DNA of 64,000 bases from RYN-230 sp963717125 (GTDB taxonomy: Bacteria > Actinomycetota > Actinomycetes > Streptosporangiales > Streptosporangiaceae), in contig CAVQVG010000014.1 of assembly GCA_963717125.1 (NCBI GenBank), forward strand, positions 127,158 to 191,157, in the 5' to 3' direction. The notes under the pieces were generated by a model that ran no database searches, was not told where the DNA came from, and saw nothing but the letters and a program-made list of their open reading frames with translations. Positions within the stretch are counted from its first letter, which is position 1. Each line of letters opens with the position of its first letter. This document shows, one piece after another, positions 1 through 10,206 of this stretch. Made by a program: the position numbers and the translations under genes.

Positions 1-1286
1 CCACGTTCGACACGTCGGCCGCGGTGCCGGCGAAGATCACTGACGCCAGCGCGCTCGCCGCGGTGGCGCCGGCGCAGCCGGGGCGTGTCCAGCCGAACCG
101 TGACCAGGTCGGCCACGGCCCCCGGGACGATCTCCCCGGCCTCCGGCCAGCCCAGGCAGGCGTGCCCGGCGCCGCAGGCCGCGGCCGCCAGCGCGGCCGC
201 GCCGAAATGACCGCGCTCGCCGCTGCGCAACCGCTCACCCAGCTCGACCAGCCGGGCCTCGCCGAGCAGGTCGATCACCGCGTGGCTATCGCTGCCCAGC
301 GACAGCGGGCAGCCCGCGGCGGCCAGCGCGGCGGCTGGGCCGATCCCGTCGGCCAGGAACGCCTCGGTGCTCGGGCACAGGCAGGCACAGCTCCGGCTGC
401 CGCCGAGCAGCGTGATGTCCTGCCGGGTCAGGTGCGTCGCGTGCACCATCGTGCTGCGCGGCCCGAGCGCGCCCGCGCCGTCCAGCACCTGCGCTGGGGT
501 CATGCCGTAAGCGGCCACGCTGGCCTCGTTCTCCGCGGGCTGCTCGGACAGGTGCGCGTGCAGCGGCGCGCCACACGAGTGCGACCAGGCCACCACCGGG
601 TGCAGCTGATCCGGCGGCACGGCGCGCACCGAGTGGATGGCCGCGCCGGCCCGCGCGTGCGGCGCCAGCGCGCCATGCTCGTCACAGCCCAGGGCGGCCA
701 CCCGCTCGGCCCACCGCTCGGCGTCCCCGTCCGAGAACCGCCGCTGCACGGGTGACAGCGGTTCGGCTCGGCCGTCGGTGGTCAGCCCCCCGGACAGGTA
801 GCAGGTGTCCAGCAACGTGATCCGCAGACCGGCCTGCTCCGCGGCCAGCAGCAGCGCGTGGCCCATCTCGTTGGGGTCGGTGTACCGCGCCCCGTCCGGG
901 CCGTGGTGCAGGTAGTGGAACTCCCCCACGCAGGTCACCCCGGCCAGCGCCATCTCGGCGTAGACGGCGCGGGCCAGCGCCAGGTAACTGTCCGGGGTGA
1001 GCCGCCCGGCCACCTGGTACATCCGCTCCCGCCAGGTCCAGAACGTGCCCTGGCCCTGCTCGGTCACCCCGCGCAGCGCGCGGTGGAAGGCGTGCGAGTG
1101 CGCGTTGGCCAGGCCGGGCAGGGTCAGCCCGGCGAGCCGCTGGGTGCCCGGCGGCAGCGCGCTCGCCGCCACCCCCGGGGTGACCGTGCGCAGCACCGGG
1201 CCGGCCGCCTCGATCAGCACCCCGGCCTGGACCTCCCCGGCGCCGAGCCAGGCCAGCTCGGCGTGCCAGCGCCTGGTCTCGCTCAT
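1..1286 (-). CDS. hutF: Formimidoylglutamate deiminase, partial at window edge, frameshifted near C-terminus
   Basis: Amidohydrolase-superfamily deiminase converting N-formimidoyl-L-glutamate to N-formyl-L-glutamate in the five-step histidine pathway. Visible motifs are NAHSHAFHRAL near the N-terminus (metal histidines), HLSEQPAEN in the middle and GSDSHAVIDLL in the C-terminal half, all typical of HutF. The ATG at 1286 overlaps the stop of the upstream amidohydrolase (ATGA), so the two are translationally coupled. The gene runs off the left edge. Close to the edge, after VTVRLDTPR, the expected ending (AGATAASALASVIFAGTAAD) continues in the +1 frame, so one extra base is inferred around 75-84. 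Family call is confident; the frameshift is inferred from the expected C-terminal sequence. Confidence 0.88.
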   Translation of the reverse strand, partial: MSETRRWHAELAWLGAGEVQAGVLIEAAGPVLRTVTPGVAASALPPGTQRLAGLTLPGLANAHSHAFHRALRGVTEQGQGTFWTWRERMYQVAGRLTPDSYLALARAVYAEMALAGVTCVGEFHYLHHGPDGARYTDPNEMGHALLLAAEQAGLRITLLDTCYLSGGLTTDGRAEPLSPVQRRFSDGDAERWAERVAALGCDEHGALAPHARAGAAIHSVRAVPPDQLHPVVAWSHSCGAPLHAHLSEQPAENEASVAAYGMTPAQVLDGAGALGPRSTMVHATHLTRQDITLLGGSRSCACLCPSTEAFLADGIGPAAALAAAGCPLSLGSDSHAVIDLLGEARLVELGERLRSGERGHFGAAALAAAACGAGHACLGWPEAGEIVPGAVADLVTVRLDTPRLRRRHRGERAGVSDLRRHRGRRVER

Positions 1287-2497
1287 GCGGCCAGCTCCCG
1301 TAGCACGGCGGTCAGCGCGGTCACCCCGGCCGCGCAGTCGGCCGGCTCGGCGTGCTCGGCCGGCGAGTGCGACACCCCGGTCGGGTTGCGCACGAACAGC
1401 ATCGCGGTGGGCAGCCGGGCGGCCAGGATGCCCGCGTCGTGGCCCGCGCCGGTGGGCAGCACCGGCGCCGCGATCCCCTGGCCGGCCAGGGCAGCGGCCA
1501 GCCGCCCGCGCAGCCCGGCATCGAAGCTGACCGCCGGCGTCACCGACTCCCCCATCCAGCCGAACGCCACTTGGTGCGACTCAGCCGCCTCGCGCGCGGC
1601 CGTCAGCACCTGGTCCACCGTGGCGTCCAGCGGCTCGGCACCGGGGGCCCGGACGTCCAGCCAGGCGCGCACCGACGAGCTGACCGCGTTGGCCGCCCCG
1701 GGCTCGGCTGTGACCTTGCCGATGGTGGCCAGCGTGCCCAGGTCGGCCGCGGCCTGCCGGGCGGCCAGCACGGTCTGTGCGTAGGGCAGCATCGGGTCAG
1801 CCCGGTCGGCCAGCATCGCGGTGCCCGCGTGGTCGGCCCGGCCGGTGAAGTCGAGCCGCCACCGGCCGTGCGGCCAGATCCCCTCGGCCAGGCCGACCGC
1901 GGCGTCCAGATCGGCCAGCGCCCGGCCCTGCTCGATGTGCAACTCTACATATGTAGCGATGCGGCCGAGCAGACCCTGGTCCGGGCCGAGCTGACCAGGA
2001 TCGCGGCCAGCCGCCCGCATGGCGTCGGCCCACGTGATCCCGTCGCCGTCCCGGAGGTCGCGCGCCGTATCGGCGCCGATCGCGCCGGTCAGCAGCCGGC
2101 TGCCCAGGCAAGCCACGCCGAACCGGCCGCCCTCCTCCTCGGCGAACGCGGCCACCACGATCGGGCGGGCGGGCTGGAAGCCGGCGGCGCGCAGCTCGTC
2201 GATGGCCGCGAACGCGGACACCACGCCGAGCGGCCCGTCGAACGCCCCGCCGTCCGGCACCGAGTCCAGATGGCTCCCGCTAGCGACCGCCGACCCTCCG
2301 CCAGGCACGTCCCACCAGGCGAACAGGTTGCCGTTGCCGTCGGCCTGGACCCGGAGCTGGCGTTCGGCGGCGGCGGTCTCGAACCAGGCCCGGCAGTCCA
2401 GCTCAGCCGGAGTCCAGCAGAACCGCCGGTAGCCGCCGGTGGCCGGATCGCGGCCGATCGGCAGCAGCGAGGCCCAGAGGTCAGCGAACGTGCTCAC
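1283..2497 (-). CDS. M20-family allantoate amidohydrolase / N-carbamoyl-amino-acid hydrolase-like protein
   Basis: Zinc-dependent M20 amidohydrolase of 404 residues, the usual length for allantoate amidohydrolase and N-carbamoyl-L-amino-acid hydrolase. Metal and substrate motifs are in order: GSHLDSVPDGGAFDG (about residue 73), AEEEGGRF, ELHIEQGRAL, then GAGHDAG and NPTGVSHSPAE near the C-terminus. A GTG start at 2497 follows GGGAGAC. The gene sits between hutU and hutF, an arrangement known from Streptomyces hut loci where it is usually annotated allantoate amidohydrolase. From context a role in histidine catabolism, for example on a formyl- or carbamoyl-glutamate intermediate, is possible but is inference. 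Exact substrate unknown. Confidence 0.85.
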   Translation of the reverse strand: MSTFADLWASLLPIGRDPATGGYRRFCWTPAELDCRAWFETAAAERQLRVQADGNGNLFAWWDVPGGGSAVASGSHLDSVPDGGAFDGPLGVVSAFAAIDELRAAGFQPARPIVVAAFAEEEGGRFGVACLGSRLLTGAIGADTARDLRDGDGITWADAMRAAGRDPGQLGPDQGLLGRIATYVELHIEQGRALADLDAAVGLAEGIWPHGRWRLDFTGRADHAGTAMLADRADPMLPYAQTVLAARQAAADLGTLATIGKVTAEPGAANAVSSSVRAWLDVRAPGAEPLDATVDQVLTAAREAAESHQVAFGWMGESVTPAVSFDAGLRGRLAAALAGQGIAAPVLPTGAGHDAGILAARLPTAMLFVRNPTGVSHSPAEHAEPADCAAGVTALTAVLRELAA

Positions 2498-2548
2498 AGT
2501 GTCTCCCGCTCGCCTCCGGGCGCTGGGAAGCGCGCCACTCCGGCTCGC

Positions 2549-4213
<1,665 letters not shown>

Positions 4214-4229
4214 CGCTGGCTCCTCTGTT

Positions 4230-4399
4230 GCCCGGGGGGACGACCCCCCGGACCCCCCCGATCGCCGCTTCGCGCCGAACGCCGGCTCGGCGGGAACACG
4301 CCTGCGGCGCGCCCCGCCTCGCCGGCGAGTTGACTCGACCGGTTCCTCTCGCCGGCTCGGGGAGAACGCGACTTCGTCGCGCCTCCCCTCGCCGGCGAG
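4230..4399. repeat. GC-rich palindromic intergenic repeat, family R1 copy A
   Basis: This region between the importer operon and hutU begins GCCCGGGGGGACG, continues through a C-run and then a 75-base core (about 4255-4329) that recurs with roughly seven differences, in the opposite orientation, at 50779-50853 inside a methyltransferase gene. A second related unit (CTCGCCGGCT ... CTCGCCGGCGAG, 4348-4399) follows. Several segments are self-complementary, so RNA hairpins are likely. A third partial relative lies at 28942-29092. Function unknown; it could act as a terminator or processing site between operons. Confidence 0.75.
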
Positions 4400-4410
4400 A
4401 TGCGCTGCGA

Positions 4411-5394
4411 TTATCCCAGGCCGACGGCCTTGAGCCAGCCCTGGGCCACGGTCGAGTAGTTGGCGTGGTCCAGGATGACCGCCTTGTCCATGGCCAGCAG
4501 CCCGGCCGTGGTCAGCCGGGCCGAGATGGCGTTCAGCGTGCTGACCACGGTGGCGGTGGCGGCCTTCTTGTAGACCAGCGGGGTGACGTTCTGCGCGGCG
4601 AAGTTGAACTTCGGGTCGGCCAGCGCCACCAGGTGGTCGGTGATGATCTGCGGCGTGGTGGTGAACACGTCGGCCGCCTGGACGTGCCCGTCCTTGAGCG
4701 CGGCCAGGGTGAGCGGCCCGGACTCGTCCAGCGGGTCGAAGCCCTTGAACGTCAGACCGTAGTTCTTCTTGAGCCCGACCAGGCCATCCTCACGCGTCTT
4801 GAACTCGGGCGGGCCGCCGATGATCATGTTCTTGGCGACCGGCTTGAGGTCCGCGATCGAGGTCAGGTGGTACTTCTTCGCGGTGGCCGCGGTGACCGTG
4901 ACCGAGTCCTTGTCCTGCGCCGAGGAGGAGTTGAGGATCTCCACGGACGAGGGGAGCTTGGCCTTGAGCGCCGCGTTCACCTCGGCCGTGGTGGCCGCCG
5001 TGCTGCTGGTGTCCACCGACGTGGTGAGCAGCGCGCCGTTGTACTCGGGGATGATGCTGACCGCGCCCTTCACGACCTCCGGGTAGTACACCTCCCGCGC
5101 GCCGATGTTGAACTTCGAGGTGACCTTCACGCCCTTCGCCTGCAGCGCGAGCACGTAGATCTCGGCCAGCAGTTCGTCCTCCGGGAAGTTGGCCGAGCCC
5201 ACCACCACGGTGCCCTTGGCCGCCGTCGAGGTCAGCGGGTTGGAACTGCTCGAACTGCTGGAATTCCCGCCGCTGCTGCCGCACGCGGCCAGGATCAGGC
5301 TGGTCAGGACGGCGGCGCCGCCGACCACGATGCCGCGCAGCCGGGTGCTGCGCAGCGGAGTTGCGACCGCCGCGAACCGCGAGGTCGGGAACAT
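4411..5394 (-). CDS. Glycine betaine/choline-type ABC transporter substrate-binding lipoprotein
   Basis: Periplasmic-type binding protein of the OpuAC/OsmF family. A signal peptide ends in the lipobox LAAC (about residues 33-36), followed by a serine-rich linker, so the mature protein is membrane-anchored. The body contains GSANFPEDELLAEIYVLAL and IIPEYNGALL, characteristic of this family, and ends near the expected length. The ATG at 5394 is preferred over an upstream ATG at 5430 because AGAAGGG lies about eight bases upstream. It is the last gene of a four-gene importer operon (ATPase, two permeases, binding protein). Betaine, choline or carnitine is the likely ligand; specificity is not readable from sequence. 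Confidence 0.9.
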   Translation of the reverse strand: MFPTSRFAAVATPLRSTRLRGIVVGGAAVLTSLILAACGSSGGNSSSSSSSNPLTSTAAKGTVVVGSANFPEDELLAEIYVLALQAKGVKVTSKFNIGAREVYYPEVVKGAVSIIPEYNGALLTTSVDTSSTAATTAEVNAALKAKLPSSVEILNSSSAQDKDSVTVTAATAKKYHLTSIADLKPVAKNMIIGGPPEFKTREDGLVGLKKNYGLTFKGFDPLDESGPLTLAALKDGHVQAADVFTTTPQIITDHLVALADPKFNFAAQNVTPLVYKKAATATVVSTLNAISARLTTAGLLAMDKAVILDHANYSTVAQGWLKAVGLG

Positions 5395-5426
5395 AGGTGT
5401 TTCCCTTCTTTTGAGGTAAGGCCCCA

Positions 5427-6104
5427 TCACGTCTGGCGGGCCTGCTGGCGGAGGCCGGCCGGCACGGCGAGCCTGCGCACACCGACGAACACGGCTTGGA
5501 CGGCCAGCGCGAGCAGGACGACAAACAGGGCTCCCCCGGCCACCTCCCCGTAGTTGTCGGTCGCGAGCCCGTCGATGATGTAGCGGCCGAGGCCGCCCAG
5601 GCCGATAAACGCGGCGATGGTCGCGGTGGCTACCACGAATATCGCCCCAGTGCGCAGGCCGAGGATGATCAGCGGCGAGGCCACCGGCACCTCCACCTTG
5701 CGTACCTGTTGCCAGGACGTCATACCCATGCCGCGGGCCGCGTCCTTGAGTTCGGGTTCCACCCCGGCCACGCCCTCATAGGTGTTCACCAGGATGGGCG
5801 GGATGCCCAGCACGACCAGCGGGATCAGCCAGGCCAGCGGGGAGAACCCGAGCGTGACGGCGAGCAGGGTGAGCAGGCCGAGGGTGGGGATGGCGCGCCA
5901 GGCGTTGGCCAGGTTGACCACCAGCACCGCCCCGCGGCCGGTGTGCCCGATCAGGATGCCCAGCGGGACCGCGATCAGCGCCGCGATGAGCAGCGACAGG
6001 CTGGTGTAGTACAGCTGTTCCAGGATCCGGATGGGGATGCCGCCGGACCCGTGCCATTGGGCCGGCTGCTTCAGCCAGTCCCACGCGTAGCTCAGGAATC
6101 TCAC
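5427..6104 (-). CDS. ABC transporter permease (OpuAB/ProW type), second of pair
   Basis: Integral-membrane permease of a quaternary-amine importer with about five to six hydrophobic helices and the inner-membrane EAA-type loop around ELKDAARGMGMTSWQQ, where the ATPase docks. The GTG start at 6104 overlaps the stop of the upstream permease (GTGA) and has GGAGGT just upstream inside that gene, so translational coupling is clear. A longer reading from an upstream ATG is possible but has no ribosome site. About 225 residues, normal for the family. It would pair with the 6101-6775 permease as a heterodimeric channel. Confidence 0.9.
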   Translation of the reverse strand: MRFLSYAWDWLKQPAQWHGSGGIPIRILEQLYYTSLSLLIAALIAVPLGILIGHTGRGAVLVVNLANAWRAIPTLGLLTLLAVTLGFSPLAWLIPLVVLGIPPILVNTYEGVAGVEPELKDAARGMGMTSWQQVRKVEVPVASPLIILGLRTGAIFVVATATIAAFIGLGGLGRYIIDGLATDNYGEVAGGALFVVLLALAVQAVFVGVRRLAVPAGLRQQARQT

Positions 6105-6775
6105 CGGGTACCTCCAGCCAGCGCGGGGACCGGGTCGGCCAGCACCTCGGGCAGCTCCCGGCGGCGACGGCGCGGCCGCCACGGGGTGAGCAGCCGGCGC
6201 ACCAGCACCAGGAGCAGGTCGCAGACGAGCGCCAGCGCGATGATCAGCCCGCCGCCGACCAGGATCTCGGTCAGGAAGGCCCGCTGGTAGCCGTCGATCA
6301 GCAGGTAGCCCAGGCTGCTCACGCCGATCAGCTGGCCCAGCGTGGCCAGGCTGATGCTGGACACCACCGCTACCCGCAGCCCGGCGATCACGATGGGTAC
6401 CGCGATCGGCAATTCCACCTGGACCAAGCGGCGCAGTGTGCCGAAGCCCATCGCGGTGGCGGCCTGCCGGACCGGCTCCGGGACCGAGCGCAGCCCGTCC
6501 ACCACGTTCGGCACCAGGACGCAGAGTGAGAACAGGGTGAGCGGGATGATCACCGTGGTGTCGGTCAGCCCGGTATACGGGATCAGCACGATGAACAGGG
6601 CCAGCGACGGCAGCGCGTAGAGCACGCTGGTCGCGGACAGCACCGGCCCGTAGAGCCAGTTGAACCGCACGCAGATGATGCCCAGCGGCACCGAGATGAT
6701 CAGCCCGAACAGCGCGGGCAGGATGCCGAGTTTGGCGCTCTCCCAGACGAGCGTGGGGACCTGCGACCAGTCCAC
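6101..6775 (-). CDS. ABC transporter permease (OpuAB/ProW type), first of pair
   Basis: Second channel subunit of the same importer, 224 residues with a GTG start five bases after the ATPase stop. It shows several transmembrane helices, the docking loop PEPVRQAATAMGFGTLRRL, and the SSISLATLGQLIG segment typical of betaine/choline permeases. The C-terminus has an arginine-rich cytoplasmic tail (WRPRRRRRELPE). Its stop overlaps the start of the next permease. A paired-permease layout is the standard OpuC-like arrangement in Gram-positive bacteria. Function as a compatible-solute importer is by family. Confidence 0.9.
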   Translation of the reverse strand: MDWSQVPTLVWESAKLGILPALFGLIISVPLGIICVRFNWLYGPVLSATSVLYALPSLALFIVLIPYTGLTDTTVIIPLTLFSLCVLVPNVVDGLRSVPEPVRQAATAMGFGTLRRLVQVELPIAVPIVIAGLRVAVVSSISLATLGQLIGVSSLGYLLIDGYQRAFLTEILVGGGLIIALALVCDLLLVLVRRLLTPWRPRRRRRELPEVLADPVPALAGGTR

Positions 6776-6780
6776 GGCGG

Positions 6781-8010
6781 TCAGCCCGTCCCGGTGGGCG
6801 AGGCTTCCGCGGCCGGCTCAGCGGTCCCGGCCGCCCCGCCGCCCACCCCGCGCGCCCCGCCGTCGGCCGCCCTACCGGCCGCGGCGCTGGCCGCGGCGGC
6901 GTTGGCCGCCTCGGCCGCGGCGCCGAGCCGCTCGTACGAGGTGACGCCGACCACCCGGCCCTGATCGTCCACCCCGACGGCCCGGCCGGCCGGGGACAGC
7001 AGGGTGGCGTCGAGCGCGGCGCGCAGCGAGTCGGTGCTCACCCCGAACGTGTGCCCGTACGGGGTGAGCTGAGCGTCGCCCGCAGCGGCCGCGCGGGGCA
7101 GCGACTTCAGCTCGTCGCTGGCCACCCAGCCACGTGGTTTCTGGTCGGCGTCGGTGACCAGCAGCCAGGGCTCGCCGTTGCGCGCCGCGTGCTCGGCCGC
7201 CTGCCAGGCGGGCATGCTCGCGCTGATCACGGCGGTATCGCTCAGGCTCAGCCCGGACGCGGCCAGGAAGGACAGCCGGCGGATGCCGCGGTCGAAGCCG
7301 AGGAAGCTCTCCACGTAGCTGTCAGCGGGCGCGCTGAGCAGCCGCTCCGGGCTGTCCAGCTGGGCCAGCCGGCCGCCGGGGCGGTAGATGGCGACCTGGT
7401 CGCCCACCTTGATGGCCTCCTCCACGTCGTGCGTGACGAGCACGATGGTCTTGTGCAGTTCGGCCTGGAGCCGGAGGAGTTCATCTTGCAAGGTGGCTCT
7501 GACAATCGGGTCGACGGCGCTGAACGGCTCGTCCATGAGCAGCACCGGCGGGTCGGCGGCCAGCGCCCGGGCCACCCCGACGCGCTGCTGCTGGCCGCCG
7601 GAGAGCTGGTACGGGTAGCGGCGGGCCAGGCTGTCGTCCAGGCCGACCAGCCGCATCAGCTCGTGGGCCCGGGCCCGGGCCTTGGCCTTGCCCCAGCCGA
7701 TCAGCAGCGGCACCGTGCCGATGTTGTCCTCGATGGTCCGGTGCGGGAACAGCCCGGACTGCTGGATGACGTAGCCGATGCCGCGGCGCAGCGTGGGCGG
7801 GTCGGACTGCTGGATGTCCCGGCCGTCGAGCAGGATCCGGCCGCTGGTCGGGTCGATCAGCCGGTTGATCATGCGCAGCGTAGTGGTCTTGCCGCACCCG
7901 CTGGGGCCGACCAGCACCATCGTCTGCCCGTCCGGTATGTCCAGGTTGAGGTCATCCACGGCGAGCGTGCCGCCCGGGTACCGTTTCGTCACGCCCTCGA
8001 AGGTGATCAC
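6781..8010 (-). CDS. ABC transporter ATP-binding protein with C-terminal CBS-like region (OpuCA/ProV type)
   Basis: Cytoplasmic ATPase of the importer. Walker A is GPSGCGKTTT, the signature is LSGGQQQRVGVARAL, Walker B is PVLLMDEPFSAVDP and the switch histidine lies in LVTHDVEEA. A C-terminal extension of about 150 residues resembles the CBS-domain module that senses ionic strength in OpuA systems (GWVASDELKSL, DDQGRVVGVTSYERL), then ends in a low-complexity Ala/Gly/Pro tail. The GTG at 8010 (VITFEGV) follows GGAAGG at a good distance; an ATG at 8037 is an alternative. First gene of the operon. Osmotic or ionic control is likely from the CBS region but untested. Confidence 0.92.
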   Translation of the reverse strand: MITFEGVTKRYPGGTLAVDDLNLDIPDGQTMVLVGPSGCGKTTTLRMINRLIDPTSGRILLDGRDIQQSDPPTLRRGIGYVIQQSGLFPHRTIEDNIGTVPLLIGWGKAKARARAHELMRLVGLDDSLARRYPYQLSGGQQQRVGVARALAADPPVLLMDEPFSAVDPIVRATLQDELLRLQAELHKTIVLVTHDVEEAIKVGDQVAIYRPGGRLAQLDSPERLLSAPADSYVESFLGFDRGIRRLSFLAASGLSLSDTAVISASMPAWQAAEHAARNGEPWLLVTDADQKPRGWVASDELKSLPRAAAAGDAQLTPYGHTFGVSTDSLRAALDATLLSPAGRAVGVDDQGRVVGVTSYERLGAAAEAANAAAASAAAGRAADGGARGVGGGAAGTAEPAAEASPTGTG

Positions 8011-8200
8011 GACGTGGCCTTCCGGTCTGGCCCCCACCTGGGTCCCGGGGTCTGGCGCTGCTGACTACCCGTGCCGCCAGAAGCCATGCCCGGCAGCGAC
8101 AGCAAGATCAGCGTAACCGGGTTCGGCGAGCGCAGCCACGCCGCGGCGGCGAACCGTGTCCGAGACGAGACCAGGGGTGATACAGCGGGCGACGCGGCAG

Positions 8201-8272
8201 TGGCCGACCAGGTGGCCGACCAGGTGGCCGACCACCTGGCCGGCCGGGTGGCCGGCCGGGTGGACCACCCGG
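8201..8272. repeat. Six 12-bp tandem units in a 400-bp divergent intergenic region
   Basis: The gap between the importer ATPase (start 8010) and the VIT1-type gene (start 8413) contains no gene I can defend. Inside it are six successive 12-base units of the form TGGCCGACCAGG / TGGCCGGCCGGG, with the third unit inverting the sequence so that CAGGTGG-CCGA-CCACCTG forms a hairpin. The units could be read as an in-frame four-residue peptide repeat, but that frame has no convincing start or homologue. Regulatory sites for the two divergent genes probably flank the repeat. Confidence 0.7.
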
Positions 8273-8412
8273 GCCCGGGCGACGGCCGGGTGAACAGGGA
8301 ATAATGGTGCCGGGCCGGAGGTTTGCCCCCGGGCTGCGGGCAAGGATGCTCTGTACCCGGCCAGCGGTGCGCCGGCCAGCGCGCACCCGAACACACTCTG
8401 GGAAATCCCACC

Positions 8413-9144
8413 ATGTCAGTCGAGATTAGCGAACAGTACGAGGCGCATGGGCACCAGCACAAGGACGTTTCCGGTGGCTGGCTCCGCCCGGCGGTTTTCG
8501 GCGCCATGGACGGCCTCGTCACCAACGTCTCGCTGATCGCTGGCGTGGGCGCCGGGGTCAGCGTTTCGGGCGCCTCCACGCACCTGATCGTGCTCACCGG
8601 GCTGGCCGGGCTGGCGGCCGGCGCGTTCTCCATGGCGACCGGCGAGTACGTCTCGGTCTCCTCGCAGAACGAGCTGGTCCAGGCGGAGGTCCGCAAGGAG
8701 CGCCACGAGCTGGAGCACAACCCGGAGTCGGAGCGCCGTGAGCTGGCGGCCACGTTCCGCAGGCAGGGGGTCGAGCCGGACCTGGCCGACAAGGTGGCCG
8801 CGCAGATCTCGGCGCACCCCGAGCAGGCCCTGGGGGTGCACGTCCGCGAGGAACTCGGTGTGGACTATGAGGAGCTGCCGTCGCCGTACACGGCGGCGGC
8901 GGCCTCGCTGGTCACGTTCGCCATGGGCGCGCTCATCCCGCTGCTGCCCTACCTGTTCCGGCTGGACAGCCTGGCGCTGGCCCTGGGCCTGGCCGCGGTG
9001 GCCGCGTTCGTCGGCGGCGGGCTGGTGGCCCGGCTCACCGACCGGCCGTTCCTCCGCGGCGCGGCGCGGCAGCTGGTGCTGGGCGCGGCGGCGGCCGGGA
9101 TCACGTTCGCGATCGGGAGCGCGGTCGGCGCCGGCGCGTCCTGA
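8413..9144 (+). CDS. VIT1/CCC1-family membrane transporter (iron/manganese)
   Basis: Integral-membrane protein of the vacuolar-iron-transporter superfamily, 243 residues. The N-terminal helix carries the family hallmark RPAVFGAMDGLVTNVSLIAG and a second helix has LAAGAFSMATGEYVSVSSQ; the metal-binding cytoplasmic helical hairpin (EVRKERHELEHNPESERREL) follows, then three C-terminal helices. The ATG at 8413 is chosen because it begins just before the conserved region. Bacterial members export or sequester Fe2+ or Mn2+. It stands alone, divergent from the importer operon and convergent with gmd. Metal specificity cannot be read. Confidence 0.9.
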   Translation: MSVEISEQYEAHGHQHKDVSGGWLRPAVFGAMDGLVTNVSLIAGVGAGVSVSGASTHLIVLTGLAGLAAGAFSMATGEYVSVSSQNELVQAEVRKERHELEHNPESERRELAATFRRQGVEPDLADKVAAQISAHPEQALGVHVREELGVDYEELPSPYTAAAASLVTFAMGALIPLLPYLFRLDSLALALGLAAVAAFVGGGLVARLTDRPFLRGAARQLVLGAAAAGITFAIGSAVGAGAS

Positions 9145-9168
9145 CCGCGGGCCCGGCCACCGCCCGAC

Positions 9169-10206
9169 CTACCAGGAGTCCGCGCCGAACGCGTCGTCCT
9201 CGGGCCCGCCCGGGCCGGAGGACAGCAGCTTGAGGTCGGACTCCACCATCATCGTGATCAGCTCGGTGAACCCGGTCTTCGGTTTCCAGCCGAGCTGCTG
9301 CGCGGCCTTGGCCGGGTCGGCGCAGAGCTGGTCCACCTCGGCGGGCCGGACGAACGCGGCGTCCACCGTGACGTGCTCCCGCCAGTCCAGGCCGGCCACG
9401 CTGAACGCCAGGTCGACGAGTTCCTCCACGCTGTGCGTGACCCCGGTGCCCACCACGTAGTCCTCGGGCTCGTCGGCGGCCAGCATCAGGTGCATGGCCC
9501 GGACGTAGTCGCCGGCGAACCCCCAGTCCCGCCGGGCCCACAGGGTGCCGAGCCGGAGCTGCCGCTCGTGGCCGAGCTTGACCCGGGCCACCCCGAGGGA
9601 CACCTTGCGGCTGACGAACTCCGCGCCGCGGCGCGGCGACTCGTGGTTGAACAAGATCCCGGACACCGCGTACATCCCGTAGGACTCGCGGTAGTTCTGG
9701 GTCAGGAAGTGCCCGTACGCCTTGGCCACCCCGTACGGGCTGCGCGGGTGGAACGGGGTGCGCTCGTGCTGCGGTGACTCCCGCACCTTGCCGAACATCT
9801 CCGAGGACGACGCCTGGTAGAAGCGGATCTGGCTGCCCCGCGGGGTGCGCGAGGCGCTGATCCCGCTGCACACCCGGATGGCCTCCAGCACCCGGAGCAC
9901 GCCGAGGCCGGTCACCTCGCCGGTCAGCTCGGCCTGCTGCCAGGACATCGGCACGTAGGAGATCGCGGCCAGGTTGTAGACCTCGTCGGGCTGCACCCGT
10001 TCCACCGCGGAGATCAGGCTGCCCTGGTCGAGCAGGTCACCGCGGACCAGCCGGATATCGCCGAGCAGCTCGCGGACCCCGCGGACCCGCGGGTTGGACT
10101 GGCCGCGGACCAGCCCCCACACCTCGTAGCCCTGAGCCAGCAGGTGCTCGGCCAGGTAGGACCCGTCCTGCCCGGTGATCCCGGTGATCAGTGCACGCCT
10201 CGTCAG
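9169..10206 (-). CDS. gmd: GDP-mannose 4,6-dehydratase with apparent CTG start
   Basis: Extended short-chain dehydrogenase forming GDP-4-keto-6-deoxymannose, the precursor of 6-deoxyhexoses. The Rossmann motif ITGITGQDGSYLAEHLL is at the extreme N-terminus, the catalytic block is SSSEMFG with SPYGVAKAYGH (YxxxK), and RPAEVDQLCADPAKAAQQLGW is near the end. The conserved N-terminus lies upstream of any ATG or GTG in frame: reading back gives MTRRALITG from a CTG at 10206, with GGAGG five bases upstream. The resulting 345 residues fit the family. Divergent from the glycosyltransferase that follows, so the sugar may feed that locus. The CTG start is inferred. Confidence 0.93.
   Translation of the reverse strand: MTRRALITGITGQDGSYLAEHLLAQGYEVWGLVRGQSNPRVRGVRELLGDIRLVRGDLLDQGSLISAVERVQPDEVYNLAAISYVPMSWQQAELTGEVTGLGVLRVLEAIRVCSGISASRTPRGSQIRFYQASSSEMFGKVRESPQHERTPFHPRSPYGVAKAYGHFLTQNYRESYGMYAVSGILFNHESPRRGAEFVSRKVSLGVARVKLGHERQLRLGTLWARRDWGFAGDYVRAMHLMLAADEPEDYVVGTGVTHSVEELVDLAFSVAGLDWREHVTVDAAFVRPAEVDQLCADPAKAAQQLGWKPKTGFTELITMMVESDLKLLSSGPGGPEDDAFGADSW

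Noticed and set aside
8071..8304. Possible small gene with VADQ tetrapeptide repeats
   Set aside because: Only reflects the 12-bp tandem units; no good ribosome site, no homology recognised, and the neighbouring frames are equally open.
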